A stretch of DNA of 14,096 nt from Methanoregulaceae archaeon (GCA_013331215.1 DUGU01000161.1:1840-15935), one strand, 5' to 3'. Shown: positions 6,309 to 13,853, counted from the first letter of the stretch. Numbers and translations: made by a program. Notes: a model not told the origin generated them from the letters alone.

Positions 6309-9300
6309 CCCTTCTTCGCGACGCTCGCTTCGACGATCGCGATCTCGTCGGGCGTCAGACCATAAAGGTTGTAGACGAGCCCGTCGATCTCCCGATCCGT
6401 CTGCTCGGCCTGCATCTCGAGCAGCCGCTTCTCATGATCGGTGGCCGCGGCCGGCAGCCGGCGGTGGAGGTCGAGCATCCGCTCGACGAGGCCGACCATC
6501 CGGTCGTGGGCCGCCACGTCGTCGGGGTTCGAGGGATCGATGGGCCGAATCGGGATCTGGGAGACATACGAAATCTTAAGACGGTAAAACCCGCCCTGAA
6601 CGACATCACAGATTTTGGATAGAAATAGATGGGCAATTCTCGAATTCAATATCCCGAGAAGGTAACGACTATCGTCTACGATCATCTGAATATTGTCATT
6701 ACCGTAATACCCCTCCTCATCCAAAGTGAAAGCCGTTATCTCTCCACTTATTCCGGGCCACAATATCTTGTTCTTGGAAAACTCTCTCCAATAACTCGCT
6801 CCGAATCTCTGAAGGGCATACCATTCGTAACGTATGCAGGTTTCGGCTGGATTCCGGCGAAGCAAATCTCCCTTAAATTGGAGAAAGTGATTGAATACAG
6901 CTGGGAATTGACGTTTAAACTCGCTCTCTGATTTCTTCGAATTGCCAAGGATCGATTTATCCTCGTGGAGAGGAAAATGCCAGGGAAGATAAAGGACAAA
7001 ACGTTTTGTCGATAGAGACCCGTATCGCCTGATATCTTTCCCAATCAGGAAGGGTTTGATGATGTCAGCAGCTTGCGGATCTTCGGAGATCAAAATATCT
7101 CGAGTTTCAGGATCGATAACAAAGGCTTTATTCAACCCTGTCTTGATCCCGTAGAATATCTGTCCGTTAACAAACTGACTTAGCGGGACGCCTTTTAATA
7201 CGATCTTGTCGAGGACGTGTTGCTGATCGCTATCAACCAGCGACCAGCCCTCATCCTTCAACGAATCCATCTTTACTTCGATCCGGGCCTTCTCTACGTA
7301 CGCATTGAGATCCTCGAATTGAAGACTCTCGACATTCGTCGCTGCGAACGTCTCCGCCGGCCCTCCGCCAGCGATCCGGATGATGCACGGGTACGTCGTC
7401 GCGTTCTCGAAGACAGGGAGGTCGCCGAAGTCCACGATCTCCTCGATCCGCTTCGTCTTCAAAAACTGCCGGAGCGGTTTTCCGTAGTTGGCCCGCATCC
7501 ACTTGTTCGCGACGATGAACGAGAACTGCCCGTGATCGTTCAGCAACGAGAGCGCCCGCTCGAAGAAGTAGGTGTAGAGATCGGCCGTCCCGGAGTAAAC
7601 CTGATAGTGCTCCTTCAGGTATTCCTTCTGCGCCGAGATCAACTCCTGACGAACATACGGCGGATTGCCGATGACCGCATCAAAGCCGCCGGCCGCCACG
7701 ATCGACGGGAACTCGCGCTCCCAGTCGAACGGGTTGATGCGCGCGATCTCCTCCGGCGATAACAGCCCGGCCGCGAGGACGTCCGAGCCGATCAGCGAGT
7801 TCCCGCACCGGATATTCTTGTGGAGACTCGGCAGCGCCCGCTCAGTCCCGAGCGTCGTCTGTCCCGTGATCGTCTCCGCCGTCTCCTCCTCGAGCACCTT
7901 CAGCAGCAGCGATAGTTTCGTCACCTCCACGGCCTGTTGATCGATGTCCACGCCGTGGATGTTGTTCAGCAGGATGCGCTTCCGCTCGGTCGTCGTCAGG
8001 CGCCAATCGCTCCCCGCTTCCTTTCCCTTCTCGTCTCTCCGCTTTCCCGCCCGGTAAATCGGGAAATCGATCGGCCGCAGCTCCGTCTTCCCTCGCCTCG
8101 CAGCAGCCTCGACCTTCGGCAGCAGCGCGAGCACGGCCGGATCGCTCTCCGAGCGCCCGGCGAGTTTCGGCACTAGGTTGGCGATATACCAGTCGAGGTG
8201 CCAGTTGAGCAGGAACTGGTACGCGCCGAGGAGGAACGAGCCGGAACCGCACGCCGGATCGAGAACCCGGATCGCGGCGACCTCCTCCGGGGCCTTCCCC
8301 TCGACCAACCGACCGACGGTCTCCCTGACGATGTAATCGACGATGTAGTCCGGGGTGTAGAAAACCCCGCCAGCCTTCTTCACCTCCGGCTTGTACTCGA
8401 CCTTCGCCTTATGACCGTCGGTCAGCCGGATAACCTTGCCGAGGAATTGCTCGTAGACGTGCCCGAGAATGGCGGGCGGGATGGCCGAGAACTCGTACGG
8501 CGTCACCGGGTAGTAGAGCTGCTTGATGATCGTCTTCAGCACCCTGTCGTCAACCGTCAGGCCCGGCGTGAGCCGGTCGGGTACTTCGTCCCATCCCGGT
8601 TCGGCCGAGAAGTGGAAGAGGCCGGAATTGTACCGGTCGTCGGCCCGGCGGAAGAGCTCGCAGAGCCGGGGATATACCCCGTCCCCGTCGAGAAGGTTGC
8701 GCAAAGTCTCGTACTTCTCGATCCCCCGGTCCTCGCCGATCCGGAGGAAGATGATCCGGTCGATGATCCGCTGGACGGCGATATTCAGATCCTCGACCGA
8801 GAGCGCGCCGTTCCGGAGCGCCAGGTTCTGGGCCAGGAGCTCCCGCCATTCGTCGATCGTATCGAGGAAGTCCTTATCGACGCTGATGGTACCGCGCTTC
8901 CCCTTCGCAGACGTGACGAACTGGTCGAACGATCCCTGCAAGATCCGCTCCTTGGCGAAGATGCCGACGAGGTCGTCCCACTTTTCGAGCAGTGTGTCGT
9001 ACGTGAAATACTCGATCCGGGCGGTGCCGGCAGCATCGCCCTGTTCGGGCTTCTTGGTGCAGTCGTAGATCGCCCACTCCTCGAAATTGGTCAGAATATT
9101 GAGCGGGAGCTTGGCGCTCCATGCGTATCGGCGGAGCTGGAGGGCAGCCTCCCTGTCGTCCTTGATGCGGGACGACGGACGCTTGGTCTCGACGATGTAT
9201 TTGCGGATTCCGCCGATCCGGAAGGAATAATCGATAAACTTGGTCGTGCCGCGGATTGGGATCGGGTCTTCGTGCACGACATCTTTGTACACTTCCGAGT

Positions 9301-9487
9301 GTCCCTCGTTATTGTCGACGTCCCATCCCAGAGCACGGAAAAATGGATCGACGAACTCTCGGCGCAACTGGGTTTCGTTATATCTTCCGACGTCGCGCGG
9401 AGCCGGATTCAGATACTGCCCCCGGAGTAGCGTGTAGCGATTGACGAGATCTTCGATATACTTTCGATACTCGGCGGGCGCTGGCAT
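6305..9487 (-). CDS. Type IIG (Eco57I-like) restriction endonuclease and adenine methyltransferase
   Basis: 1060-aa single-chain enzyme that should methylate adenine in one strand of its site and cut unmodified DNA at a distance. N-terminal nuclease: Asp86 (KFIDYS) and Glu100-x-Lys102 (VETKRPS), a PD-(D/E)XK site. A helical connector runs to about 370. Methyltransferase: GVFYTPDYIVDYIV (374-387), SAM-binding motif I VLDPACGSGSF (408-418), and catalytic motif IV NPPY (608-611) in FDAVIGNPPYVRQE, giving N6-adenine specificity. The target-recognition part is about 745-975, followed by a conserved helical tail. Length and domain order fit intact members of the family. The recognition part is clearly AT-richer than the rest, a sign of domain exchange. 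It leads an operon with the nuclease-like gene. A weak GAAGGAA precedes the ATG at 9487. Confidence 0.93.
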   Translation of the reverse strand: MPAPAEYRKYIEDLVNRYTLLRGQYLNPAPRDVGRYNETQLRREFVDPFFRALGWDVDNNEGHSEVYKDVVHEDPIPIRGTTKFIDYSFRIGGIRKYIVETKRPSSRIKDDREAALQLRRYAWSAKLPLNILTNFEEWAIYDCTKKPEQGDAAGTARIEYFTYDTLLEKWDDLVGIFAKERILQGSFDQFVTSAKGKRGTISVDKDFLDTIDEWRELLAQNLALRNGALSVEDLNIAVQRIIDRIIFLRIGEDRGIEKYETLRNLLDGDGVYPRLCELFRRADDRYNSGLFHFSAEPGWDEVPDRLTPGLTVDDRVLKTIIKQLYYPVTPYEFSAIPPAILGHVYEQFLGKVIRLTDGHKAKVEYKPEVKKAGGVFYTPDYIVDYIVRETVGRLVEGKAPEEVAAIRVLDPACGSGSFLLGAYQFLLNWHLDWYIANLVPKLAGRSESDPAVLALLPKVEAAARRGKTELRPIDFPIYRAGKRRDEKGKEAGSDWRLTTTERKRILLNNIHGVDIDQQAVEVTKLSLLLKVLEEETAETITGQTTLGTERALPSLHKNIRCGNSLIGSDVLAAGLLSPEEIARINPFDWEREFPSIVAAGGFDAVIGNPPYVRQELISAQKEYLKEHYQVYSGTADLYTYFFERALSLLNDHGQFSFIVANKWMRANYGKPLRQFLKTKRIEEIVDFGDLPVFENATTYPCIIRIAGGGPAETFAATNVESLQFEDLNAYVEKARIEVKMDSLKDEGWSLVDSDQQHVLDKIVLKGVPLSQFVNGQIFYGIKTGLNKAFVIDPETRDILISEDPQAADIIKPFLIGKDIRRYGSLSTKRFVLYLPWHFPLHEDKSILGNSKKSESEFKRQFPAVFNHFLQFKGDLLRRNPAETCIRYEWYALQRFGASYWREFSKNKILWPGISGEITAFTLDEEGYYGNDNIQMIVDDSRYLLGILNSRIAHLFLSKICDVVQGGFYRLKISYVSQIPIRPIDPSNPDDVAAHDRMVGLVERMLDLHRRLPAAATDHEKRLLEMQAEQTDREIDGLVYNLYGLTPDEIAIVEASVAKKG

Positions 9488-9603
9488 GGCGATGTTCCTT
9501 CAGATCATCATCCGCGATAAGAGAAGAAAAGGGAGCCGCTATCATCTGCCGGCGCCGGGACCACGGGTGAGCGGGCCGGTCCCCCCCGCGTCCCCCCGTC
9601 GAA

Positions 9604-9957
9604 GTGGCCGCGGCCGTCGCGGCGGCGGCGCTAAATCTCCGACGGGTCCGCGCCGAGATCCGCGAAGCGACGCCGATGTCGCTCCGCGATCTCTACAGAA
9701 CGCCGGAGCTCCCCGGCGAAAATCGGCTCCGCGACGCGCAGGCCGCGCTCGATACAGCCGTGAGCGAGGCGTACCGGTACGGCCTTCCGCGCGATCTCCG
9801 CGATCTCGAACCGCTCGCGCTCCTCCTCGCGCTGAATCAAAAATCCGCCGCGGCCGAAGGAGAGGGGCGAGCGATCGCCGGGCCGGGCCTGCCGGCGTGC
9901 TGCGACGGGGACGGCCGGTTCTGCTCCGACGACTGCCTCCGGATGCCGGCCGCGTGA
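9604..9957 (+). pseudogene. Copy A: C-terminal remnant of an MmeI-like DNA methyltransferase
   Basis: The readable frame, GTG 9604 or ATG 9676 to TGA 9957, encodes MSLRDLYRTPELPG, then RDAQAALDTAVSEAYRYGLP, LEPLALLLALN, GRAIAGPGLP and FCSDDCLRMP. This order (short LxxLY segment, ALDxAVxxAYG-like helix, LLALN, GPGLP, DDC) is what I recall at the C-terminal end of large single-chain adenine methyltransferases of the MmeI-like type. The SAM and NPPY motifs that should precede it are absent from the window. Two diverged copies follow at 11444-11660 and 12255-12497. It might be expressed as a 93-117-aa protein, but a leftover 3' end is more likely. Two C-runs at 9581-9587 and 9592-9597 lie just upstream. 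The rest of 9488-9603 shows nothing else. Confidence 0.55.
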
Positions 9958-10013
9958 CCCGGCCGTCGCCGACTCTCCGGGATATCGACGAATGGCGGCT
10001 CGCCCGCGCGTCC

Positions 10014-11138
10014 TCAGCAGCCCCGAGTCGGCGCCATGCCGTCGTCCCCGGGCGACGAGCCGTCCCCGTACCGCTCCCTCGCCAGCCGCACGGCCGCAGC
10101 CAGCCGCGCCTCCAGCAGTTCCCGCGGAGGCAGCTCGGTCAGGTACTCTGCCACCCGGATCCCGTTTTGCTCCAGCTGCAGCAGCTCCACGTGCTCCTCC
10201 GACTTCCCGGCGCAGAGGATCAGTCCGAGCGGGGACTCCTCCCCTCCCTCCCGTTCGTGCCGGTCGAGCCAGCGGAGATAGAGCTCCATCTGGCCCTTGT
10301 GCTCCGCGCGGAACCGGTCGATCTTCAGGTCGATCGCCACCAGCCGGCGGAGCTTCCGGTGATAGAAAAGCAGGTCGATGTAGTAGTCCTCGTCGTCGAT
10401 CGCGATTCGCTTCTGCCGGGCCACGAACGAGAAGCCGGCCCCGAGCTCCAGCAGGAACCGCTCGAGCTCCGCAATGATCGCCGTCTCCAGGTCGCGCTCG
10501 CTGTACGTGTCCGCGAGCCCGAGGAAGTCCAGCAGGTAGGGATCGCGGAAGACGAGGTCCGGCGTCAGCCGGTCCTCGTCGCGAAGGGCCGCGAGCTCTC
10601 GGCGGGCGAGGTCCTCCGGCTTTCGCGACAGCGCCGTTCGCTCGAAGAGCATCCCCCGGACCTTCGCCTGCAGCGTCCGGACCGACCACCGCTCGAGCCG
10701 ACACATCTCCGTGTAGAACTCCCGTTTCAGCGGGTCCTCGATCTTGACCAGCTCCACGAAATGCGACCAGCTCAATTGTTGCGACAGTGTCGCAACAGTC
10801 TCGGCGTGCGGAAACTGCTCTGCAAATCTCACGGCGCGCGACAGGTTCGAATGGCTGAAGCCAGTGCCGTAGGCGGCGGTGAGATCGCGGGCGAGCCGTC
10901 GCATCACCTCCTGGCCGTAGGCCGCCCGATCCGCGCCGATGATCTCCTGCCGGATCCGCGTGCCCATCCGCCAGTAGAGCAGGACCATCTCGGCGTTGAC
11001 CCCGACCGCGACCCGGAGCCGAGCCGTCTCGATCAGACTGCGCAGGTCCTCGAGGAGTTCCGGCACGGGCTTCGGCCCGTTGCCCGCCGCCATCGTCTCC
11101 CCGCCTCGTACCGGCAATCCCTGGTTCTCCCCGGTCAT
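10014..11138 (-). CDS. DUF1016/YhcG-family PD-(D/E)XK nuclease
   Basis: 374 aa (359 from the second start). The N-terminal helical DUF1016 domain covers about 28-165 with the family signature LSWSHFVELVKI (122-133). The C-terminal nuclease fold covers about 190-345, with ELGAGFSFVARQKRIAIDDEDYYIDLLFYH, catalytic Asp255, then Asp270-Leu-Lys272. The family is widespread in accessory and defence regions, often near restriction genes; its substrate is unsettled. Two starts are possible, ATG 11138 and ATG 11093. Each follows a copy of a duplicated purine-rich stretch, and 11093 lies closer to the conserved domain. The gene is bracketed by methyltransferase remnants A and B, both on the opposite strand. 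A 21-bp palindrome with AT-rich codons interrupts the otherwise GC-rich frame at 10777-10797. Confidence 0.9.
   Translation of the reverse strand: MTGENQGLPVRGGETMAAGNGPKPVPELLEDLRSLIETARLRVAVGVNAEMVLLYWRMGTRIRQEIIGADRAAYGQEVMRRLARDLTAAYGTGFSHSNLSRAVRFAEQFPHAETVATLSQQLSWSHFVELVKIEDPLKREFYTEMCRLERWSVRTLQAKVRGMLFERTALSRKPEDLARRELAALRDEDRLTPDLVFRDPYLLDFLGLADTYSERDLETAIIAELERFLLELGAGFSFVARQKRIAIDDEDYYIDLLFYHRKLRRLVAIDLKIDRFRAEHKGQMELYLRWLDRHEREGGEESPLGLILCAGKSEEHVELLQLEQNGIRVAEYLTELPPRELLEARLAAAVRLARERYGDGSSPGDDGMAPTRGC
10777..10797. repeat. 21-bp perfect palindrome inside the DUF1016 gene
   Basis: TGTTGCGACA and TGTCGCAACA are exact reverse complements separated by one G. The segment codes VATLSQQ with codons such as GTT, ACA and CAA that are unusual for this gene, so the DNA sequence itself may be under selection. 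Confidence 0.85.
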
Positions 11139-11164
11139 CGCCCGCCTCGCACCGGGAACCCCGG
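11101..11164. repeat. Imperfect tandem copy of the DUF1016 translation-start region
   Basis: 11101-11124 and 11142-11164 match at roughly 20 of 23 positions with a 41-base period. Each copy carries the purine-rich (minus strand) CGAGGCGGG ahead of one of the two candidate start codons. Confidence 0.6.
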
Positions 11165-11290
11165 CTCATCGAGGTTGGCGGCGGTGTCGTCGGCCGCTCT
11201 CTCCTGTCGGCCCCGCGTTCTATCGCCTCGCCCGGTACCGGGCGAATCCTCGGTGATGAGCCGCGTCTGCGGATCGACCGGGTCCTCCAT
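11135..11290 (-). CDS. Possible 51-aa leader protein upstream of the DUF1016 gene
   Basis: The ATG at 11290 opens a 51-codon frame (MEDPVDPQTRLITEDSPGTG..., ending PVRGGR) whose TGA overlaps the first DUF1016 ATG as ATGA. The protein is charged and looks disordered, and I recognise nothing in it. The overlap argues for translational coupling. High GC and the repeat at its 3' end argue that it may be a chance frame. No clear TATA box lies upstream. Confidence 0.25.
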   Translation of the reverse strand: MEDPVDPQTRLITEDSPGTGRGDRTRGRQERAADDTAANLDEPGFPVRGGR

Positions 11291-11443
11291 GTATCTGATT
11301 CTGCTTCGGTGAAGGAAAGATGTTGTCAAATTGCGATTGCACCGGAGCAATCACGAACGCCGCGCGATGGAGGGGATCGCGGTACATCTCTGAAACGGCG
11401 CTCGATCTCGTCCCGGCCGTTCGCGAACCGGAATGGCGCTCAG

Positions 11444-11660
11444 GAGGGTGTCGTGCGCCGAGGCGTACCGCTGGGGCCTTTCCTCCGGCGCTCGGCTGCC
11501 TCGAACCGCTCGCTCCTCCTCGCGCTGAATCAGAAATGCGCCGCGGCCGAAGGCGAGGGGCGAGCGATCGCCGGGCCGGGCCTGCCCGCGTTCTGCGCCG
11601 GCGACGGCCGGTTCTTCTCCGACGATTGTTTGAGAATGCCCGGCGCGTGCCCGGGCATGA
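11444..11660 (+). pseudogene. Copy B: frameshifted methyltransferase C-terminal remnant
   Basis: It aligns with copy A from the AEAYRWGL helix through LLLALNQK, AAAEGEGRAIAGPGLP and FFSDDCLRMPG. Between the helix and LLALN there is a gain of one base and a loss of two relative to A, so no single frame reads through. The 3' part is nearly 90 percent identical to A by eye. The upstream stretch 11291-11443 shows no recognisable gene. After the remnant, 11661-11800 holds nothing I can name. Confidence 0.6.
11636..11658. repeat. Hairpin at the end of copy B
   Basis: ATGCCCGG (11636-11643) pairs perfectly with CCGGGCAT (11651-11658) around a 7-base loop. It sits where the similarity to copy A ends. 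Confidence 0.6.
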
Positions 11661-11811
11661 TTCGCTATCCCGGGACATCCCGCCCCCGGCCTCGAGGTGC
11701 GTCCTGCCGGCGGGAGGTGCGGCCGGGCTCGAGGTCGAGGGACGGGGCCGGATCGATATCGGGGGCTCGGTAACGCCCTCGCCGATCTCCGCACGAGGTT
11801 AAGTGGAAGTG

Positions 11812-11818
11812 TTTAAAT
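11812..11818 (+). promoter_or_regulatory. TATA box of the tfx gene
   Basis: TTTAAAT is centred 27 bases ahead of the ATG at 11842. That spacing predicts transcription starting at or next to the start codon, a leaderless mRNA. Confidence 0.6.
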
Positions 11819-11841
11819 CCATTAACTACGATCGTCTGAAT

Positions 11842-12246
11842 ATGAAGGATAGCCTCCTCACCGAGCGGCAGAAAGCGATTCTGCGCCACCGGAGGCAGGG
11901 GTTGACCCAGCAGCAGATCGGGGACCTCATCGGGACCTCGAAGGCGAACATCTGCATCATCGAGAAGTCCGCGCTCGAAAACGTGCGCAGGGCACACGAG
12001 GCCCTCCAGTTCATGTACACCCTCGACGCCGGTTTTCTCTGCGTCATCCCGTCGGGCGCCGACCTCCTGACCGTCCCGGAGACGATCTTCCGCGAGGCGA
12101 GCGACCGCGGCGTGAAGGTCCGGTACAACACCATCGGCCTGATCAACCGGCTCTGTGACAGCGTTCCCGAGCACGTCAAGGCCCGGCTCGTGAAGGACGA
12201 GATCCAGGTCTATATGAACGACGACGGCGAGATCTACTTCGAGTAG
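11842..12246 (+). CDS. Tfx-family archaeal DNA-binding regulator
   Basis: 134 aa. The helix-turn-helix at about 6-50 (LLTERQKAILRHRRQGLTQQQIGDLIGTSKANICIIEKSALENVRRA) and the following SGADLLTVPETIF / VKVRYNTI / ARLVKDEIQVYMNDDGEIYF layout match Tfx. That archaeal family was first described as an activator of the formylmethanofuran dehydrogenase fmdE operon; members regulate varied targets. I chose the ATG at 11842 over the upstream GTG at 11803. It begins MKDSLLTERQ like other family members, and the TATA box overlaps the longer version. It is flanked by methyltransferase remnants B and C in the same orientation. No methanogenesis gene adjoins it, so the target cannot be inferred. Confidence 0.88.
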   Translation: MKDSLLTERQKAILRHRRQGLTQQQIGDLIGTSKANICIIEKSALENVRRAHEALQFMYTLDAGFLCVIPSGADLLTVPETIFREASDRGVKVRYNTIGLINRLCDSVPEHVKARLVKDEIQVYMNDDGEIYFE

Positions 12247-12254
12247 GTTACCCG

Positions 12255-12497
12255 GCGCGAGCCGGCTCCCGCGACGCCCAGGCGGCGCTTGATAGGGCCG
12301 TGGGCGAAGCGTACCGGTACGTTCTTTCGCGGGATCTCCGCAGCCTCGAACCGCTCGCGTTCCTCCTCGCGCTGAATCGGAGATGCGCTGCGGCCGAACG
12401 CGGGGGGCGAGCGCTCGCCGGGCCGGGGTTACCGGCGTCCCGCAACGGGAACGAGTGGTTCTTATCGGACGATTGCCTGAGCATGCTGAACGAGTGA
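12255..12497 (+). pseudogene. Copy C: methyltransferase C-terminal remnant
   Basis: One open frame (SRDAQAALDRAVGEAYRYVL, LEPLAFLLALN, GPGLPA, LSDDCLSM) to the TGA at 12497. It is the same segment as copies A and B but more diverged, roughly three quarters identical at DNA level by eye. It has no ATG and no sign of its own promoter. The only internal start is GTG 12300, which would remove the first helix. It follows the tfx stop by a few bases, so it might be read as part of that transcript. Confidence 0.5.
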
Positions 12498-12590
12498 CAG
12501 GATCGGTCCTCCGCGAGGCACGGCGCGGAGCTCGGTGGCGAGGTCGATACAATAGGCAATGTATTTCTTCTTCTCCCTCCACGATGCCAT

Positions 12591-13721
12591 ATGCATACAT
12601 GGGCAGGGAGGACGAGTGCTGCGGCCCTGGCGCTGTTTATTCTGCTCCTCTGTGGAACCATGCCGGCTGTCGCGGCCATGGAGAATTACTCCTTCGTCAC
12701 GGCGTGGGGCGGCGCGGGTCCGGGCGAGGGGCATTTCAGCGGGCCGCTCGGGGTGGCCGTGGCTAGGTCAGGGTCTGTGTACGTGGCTGACCATTTAAAT
12801 AACCGGTTCCAGGTGTTCGACGCCCGGGGCGCCTTCCTGGCGGCATGGGGCGGCGCGGCCCAGCTGAGCCTCCCGTGGGGCATCGCGGTAAACGGGTCTG
12901 GGGTCGCTATCGTGAGTGATTACGCCGGCCGCGTCCAGACATTCGGTCCAGACGGTACCTATCTCGGGGGGTACGGGACCCCCGGGCAGTTCGGATACCC
13001 GCTCGGCGTCGCGGTCGACGGCGCGGACTGCGTCTACGTGACCGATTACGTCGGGAATTGCGTTCGCAAATTCGCCCCCAATGGGACGCTCCTCACCGGG
13101 TGGGGCACCCCGGGCGGGGGCGTGGGGGAGTTCTCGAACCCCTACGGCATCGCGTCGGACCGGGCGGGGCGCGTCTACGTCGCCGACAGCGGGAACAATC
13201 GGGTACAGGTCTTCGACGAGAACGGCACGTACCTCGCTGGCTGGGGAGGACCCGGGGCCCGTGACGGAGAGTTCAGCTACCCAACGGGAGTCGCGACGGA
13301 TAACGCGGGGCGGGTCTTCGTGGCCGACTACAGCAACAACCGTGTCCAGGCGTTCGACGGGAACGGCACCTTCCTCTCGGTGTGGGGCACCGAGGGCACG
13401 GAAATAGGGCAGTTCTCCCATCCGCAGGGCATCGGGGCGAGCGGGAGAGGGATCGTATATGTCGGCGACACGGGGAACAGTCGCGTGCAGGTCTTTGCCC
13501 TTGCCGTCGCTGTCGCCGGCGGCGGCATCCCGGCGGACACGGACGGCGACGGGCTGTTCGACGACGTGAACGGCAATGGACGTGCCGACTTCAACGACGT
13601 CGTCCTGTACTTCAACCAGATGAGCTGGATCACAGCGAACGAACCGGTGATCCTGTTCGACTACAACGGCAACGGTCGCATTGATTTCGCCGACGTCGTC
13701 TGGCTCTTCAACCACCTCTGA
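12591..13721 (+). CDS. Secreted six-bladed NHL-repeat protein with dockerin-like C-terminus
   Basis: 376 aa. A signal peptide covers about residues 1-29 (hydrophobic AAALALFILLLCG, then AVAA). Six NHL repeats follow, starting near 50, 92, 135, 181, 228 and 275. The usual pattern is GVAxDxxGxVYVADxxNNRVQVFDxNGTFLxxWG, predicting a six-bladed beta-propeller outside the cell. Residues 317-376 hold two calcium-binding-type loops, DVNGNGRADFNDVVLYFNQM and DYNGNGRIDFADVVWLFNHL, resembling dockerin repeats and typical of surface proteins in Methanomicrobiales. The propeller may bind proteins or glycans, and the tail may bind calcium or a partner. No Shine-Dalgarno sequence is clear; a weak AT block (ATGTATTT, 12560-12567) 28 bases upstream would make it leaderless. 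Confidence 0.9.
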   Translation: MHTWAGRTSAAALALFILLLCGTMPAVAAMENYSFVTAWGGAGPGEGHFSGPLGVAVARSGSVYVADHLNNRFQVFDARGAFLAAWGGAAQLSLPWGIAVNGSGVAIVSDYAGRVQTFGPDGTYLGGYGTPGQFGYPLGVAVDGADCVYVTDYVGNCVRKFAPNGTLLTGWGTPGGGVGEFSNPYGIASDRAGRVYVADSGNNRVQVFDENGTYLAGWGGPGARDGEFSYPTGVATDNAGRVFVADYSNNRVQAFDGNGTFLSVWGTEGTEIGQFSHPQGIGASGRGIVYVGDTGNSRVQVFALAVAVAGGGIPADTDGDGLFDDVNGNGRADFNDVVLYFNQMSWITANEPVILFDYNGNGRIDFADVVWLFNHL

Positions 13722-13753
13722 TCCCCTCTCTTCTCGTCCGGCCCCATTGGCAC

Positions 13754-13805
13754 GGGAGGAGTGGGCGCGAGCCCCCTCCCATCGCACGGCCGTCCCGGGT
13801 TTTTC
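13754..13805 (+). terminator. GNRA-type hairpin and T-run after the NHL gene
   Basis: GGGAGG/CCTCCC and GGGC/GCCC pair around a GCGA tetraloop (13754-13780, three bases bulged on one side). About 20 bases on is a run of six T at 13800-13805. This suits transcript end formation for the NHL gene. The rest of 13722-13890 shows only the next promoter. Confidence 0.5.
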
Positions 13806-13853
13806 TCCCAGCTCCGGGCGATCAAATCCCGGGCGCGCCTGAGTTACAGAAAG

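Noticed and set aside
8198..9430. A 410-codon plus-strand open frame inside the type IIG gene
   Set aside because: It is antisense to a gene with clear nuclease and methyltransferase motifs; low-complexity acidic/basic composition with no recognisable fold.
9555..9583. GGGACC/GGTCCC inverted repeat upstream of copy A as a regulatory site
   Set aside because: Six-base GC-only arms 15 bases apart are common in this composition and have no positional link to a start or promoter.
9441..11312. A 623-codon plus-strand open frame over the methyltransferase remnant and the DUF1016 gene
   Set aside because: It is the antisense shadow of the DUF1016 gene in GC-rich DNA: Arg/Pro/Ala-rich, no domain, start inside the type IIG gene.
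11321..11328. TGTTGTCA near the DUF1016 upstream region as another iteron
   Set aside because: It is a single 8-base match with no periodic neighbours, easily expected by chance.
11665..12600. A 311-codon minus-strand open frame opposite tfx and copy C
   Set aside because: It is antisense to the well-supported Tfx protein and has no promoter or family signature.
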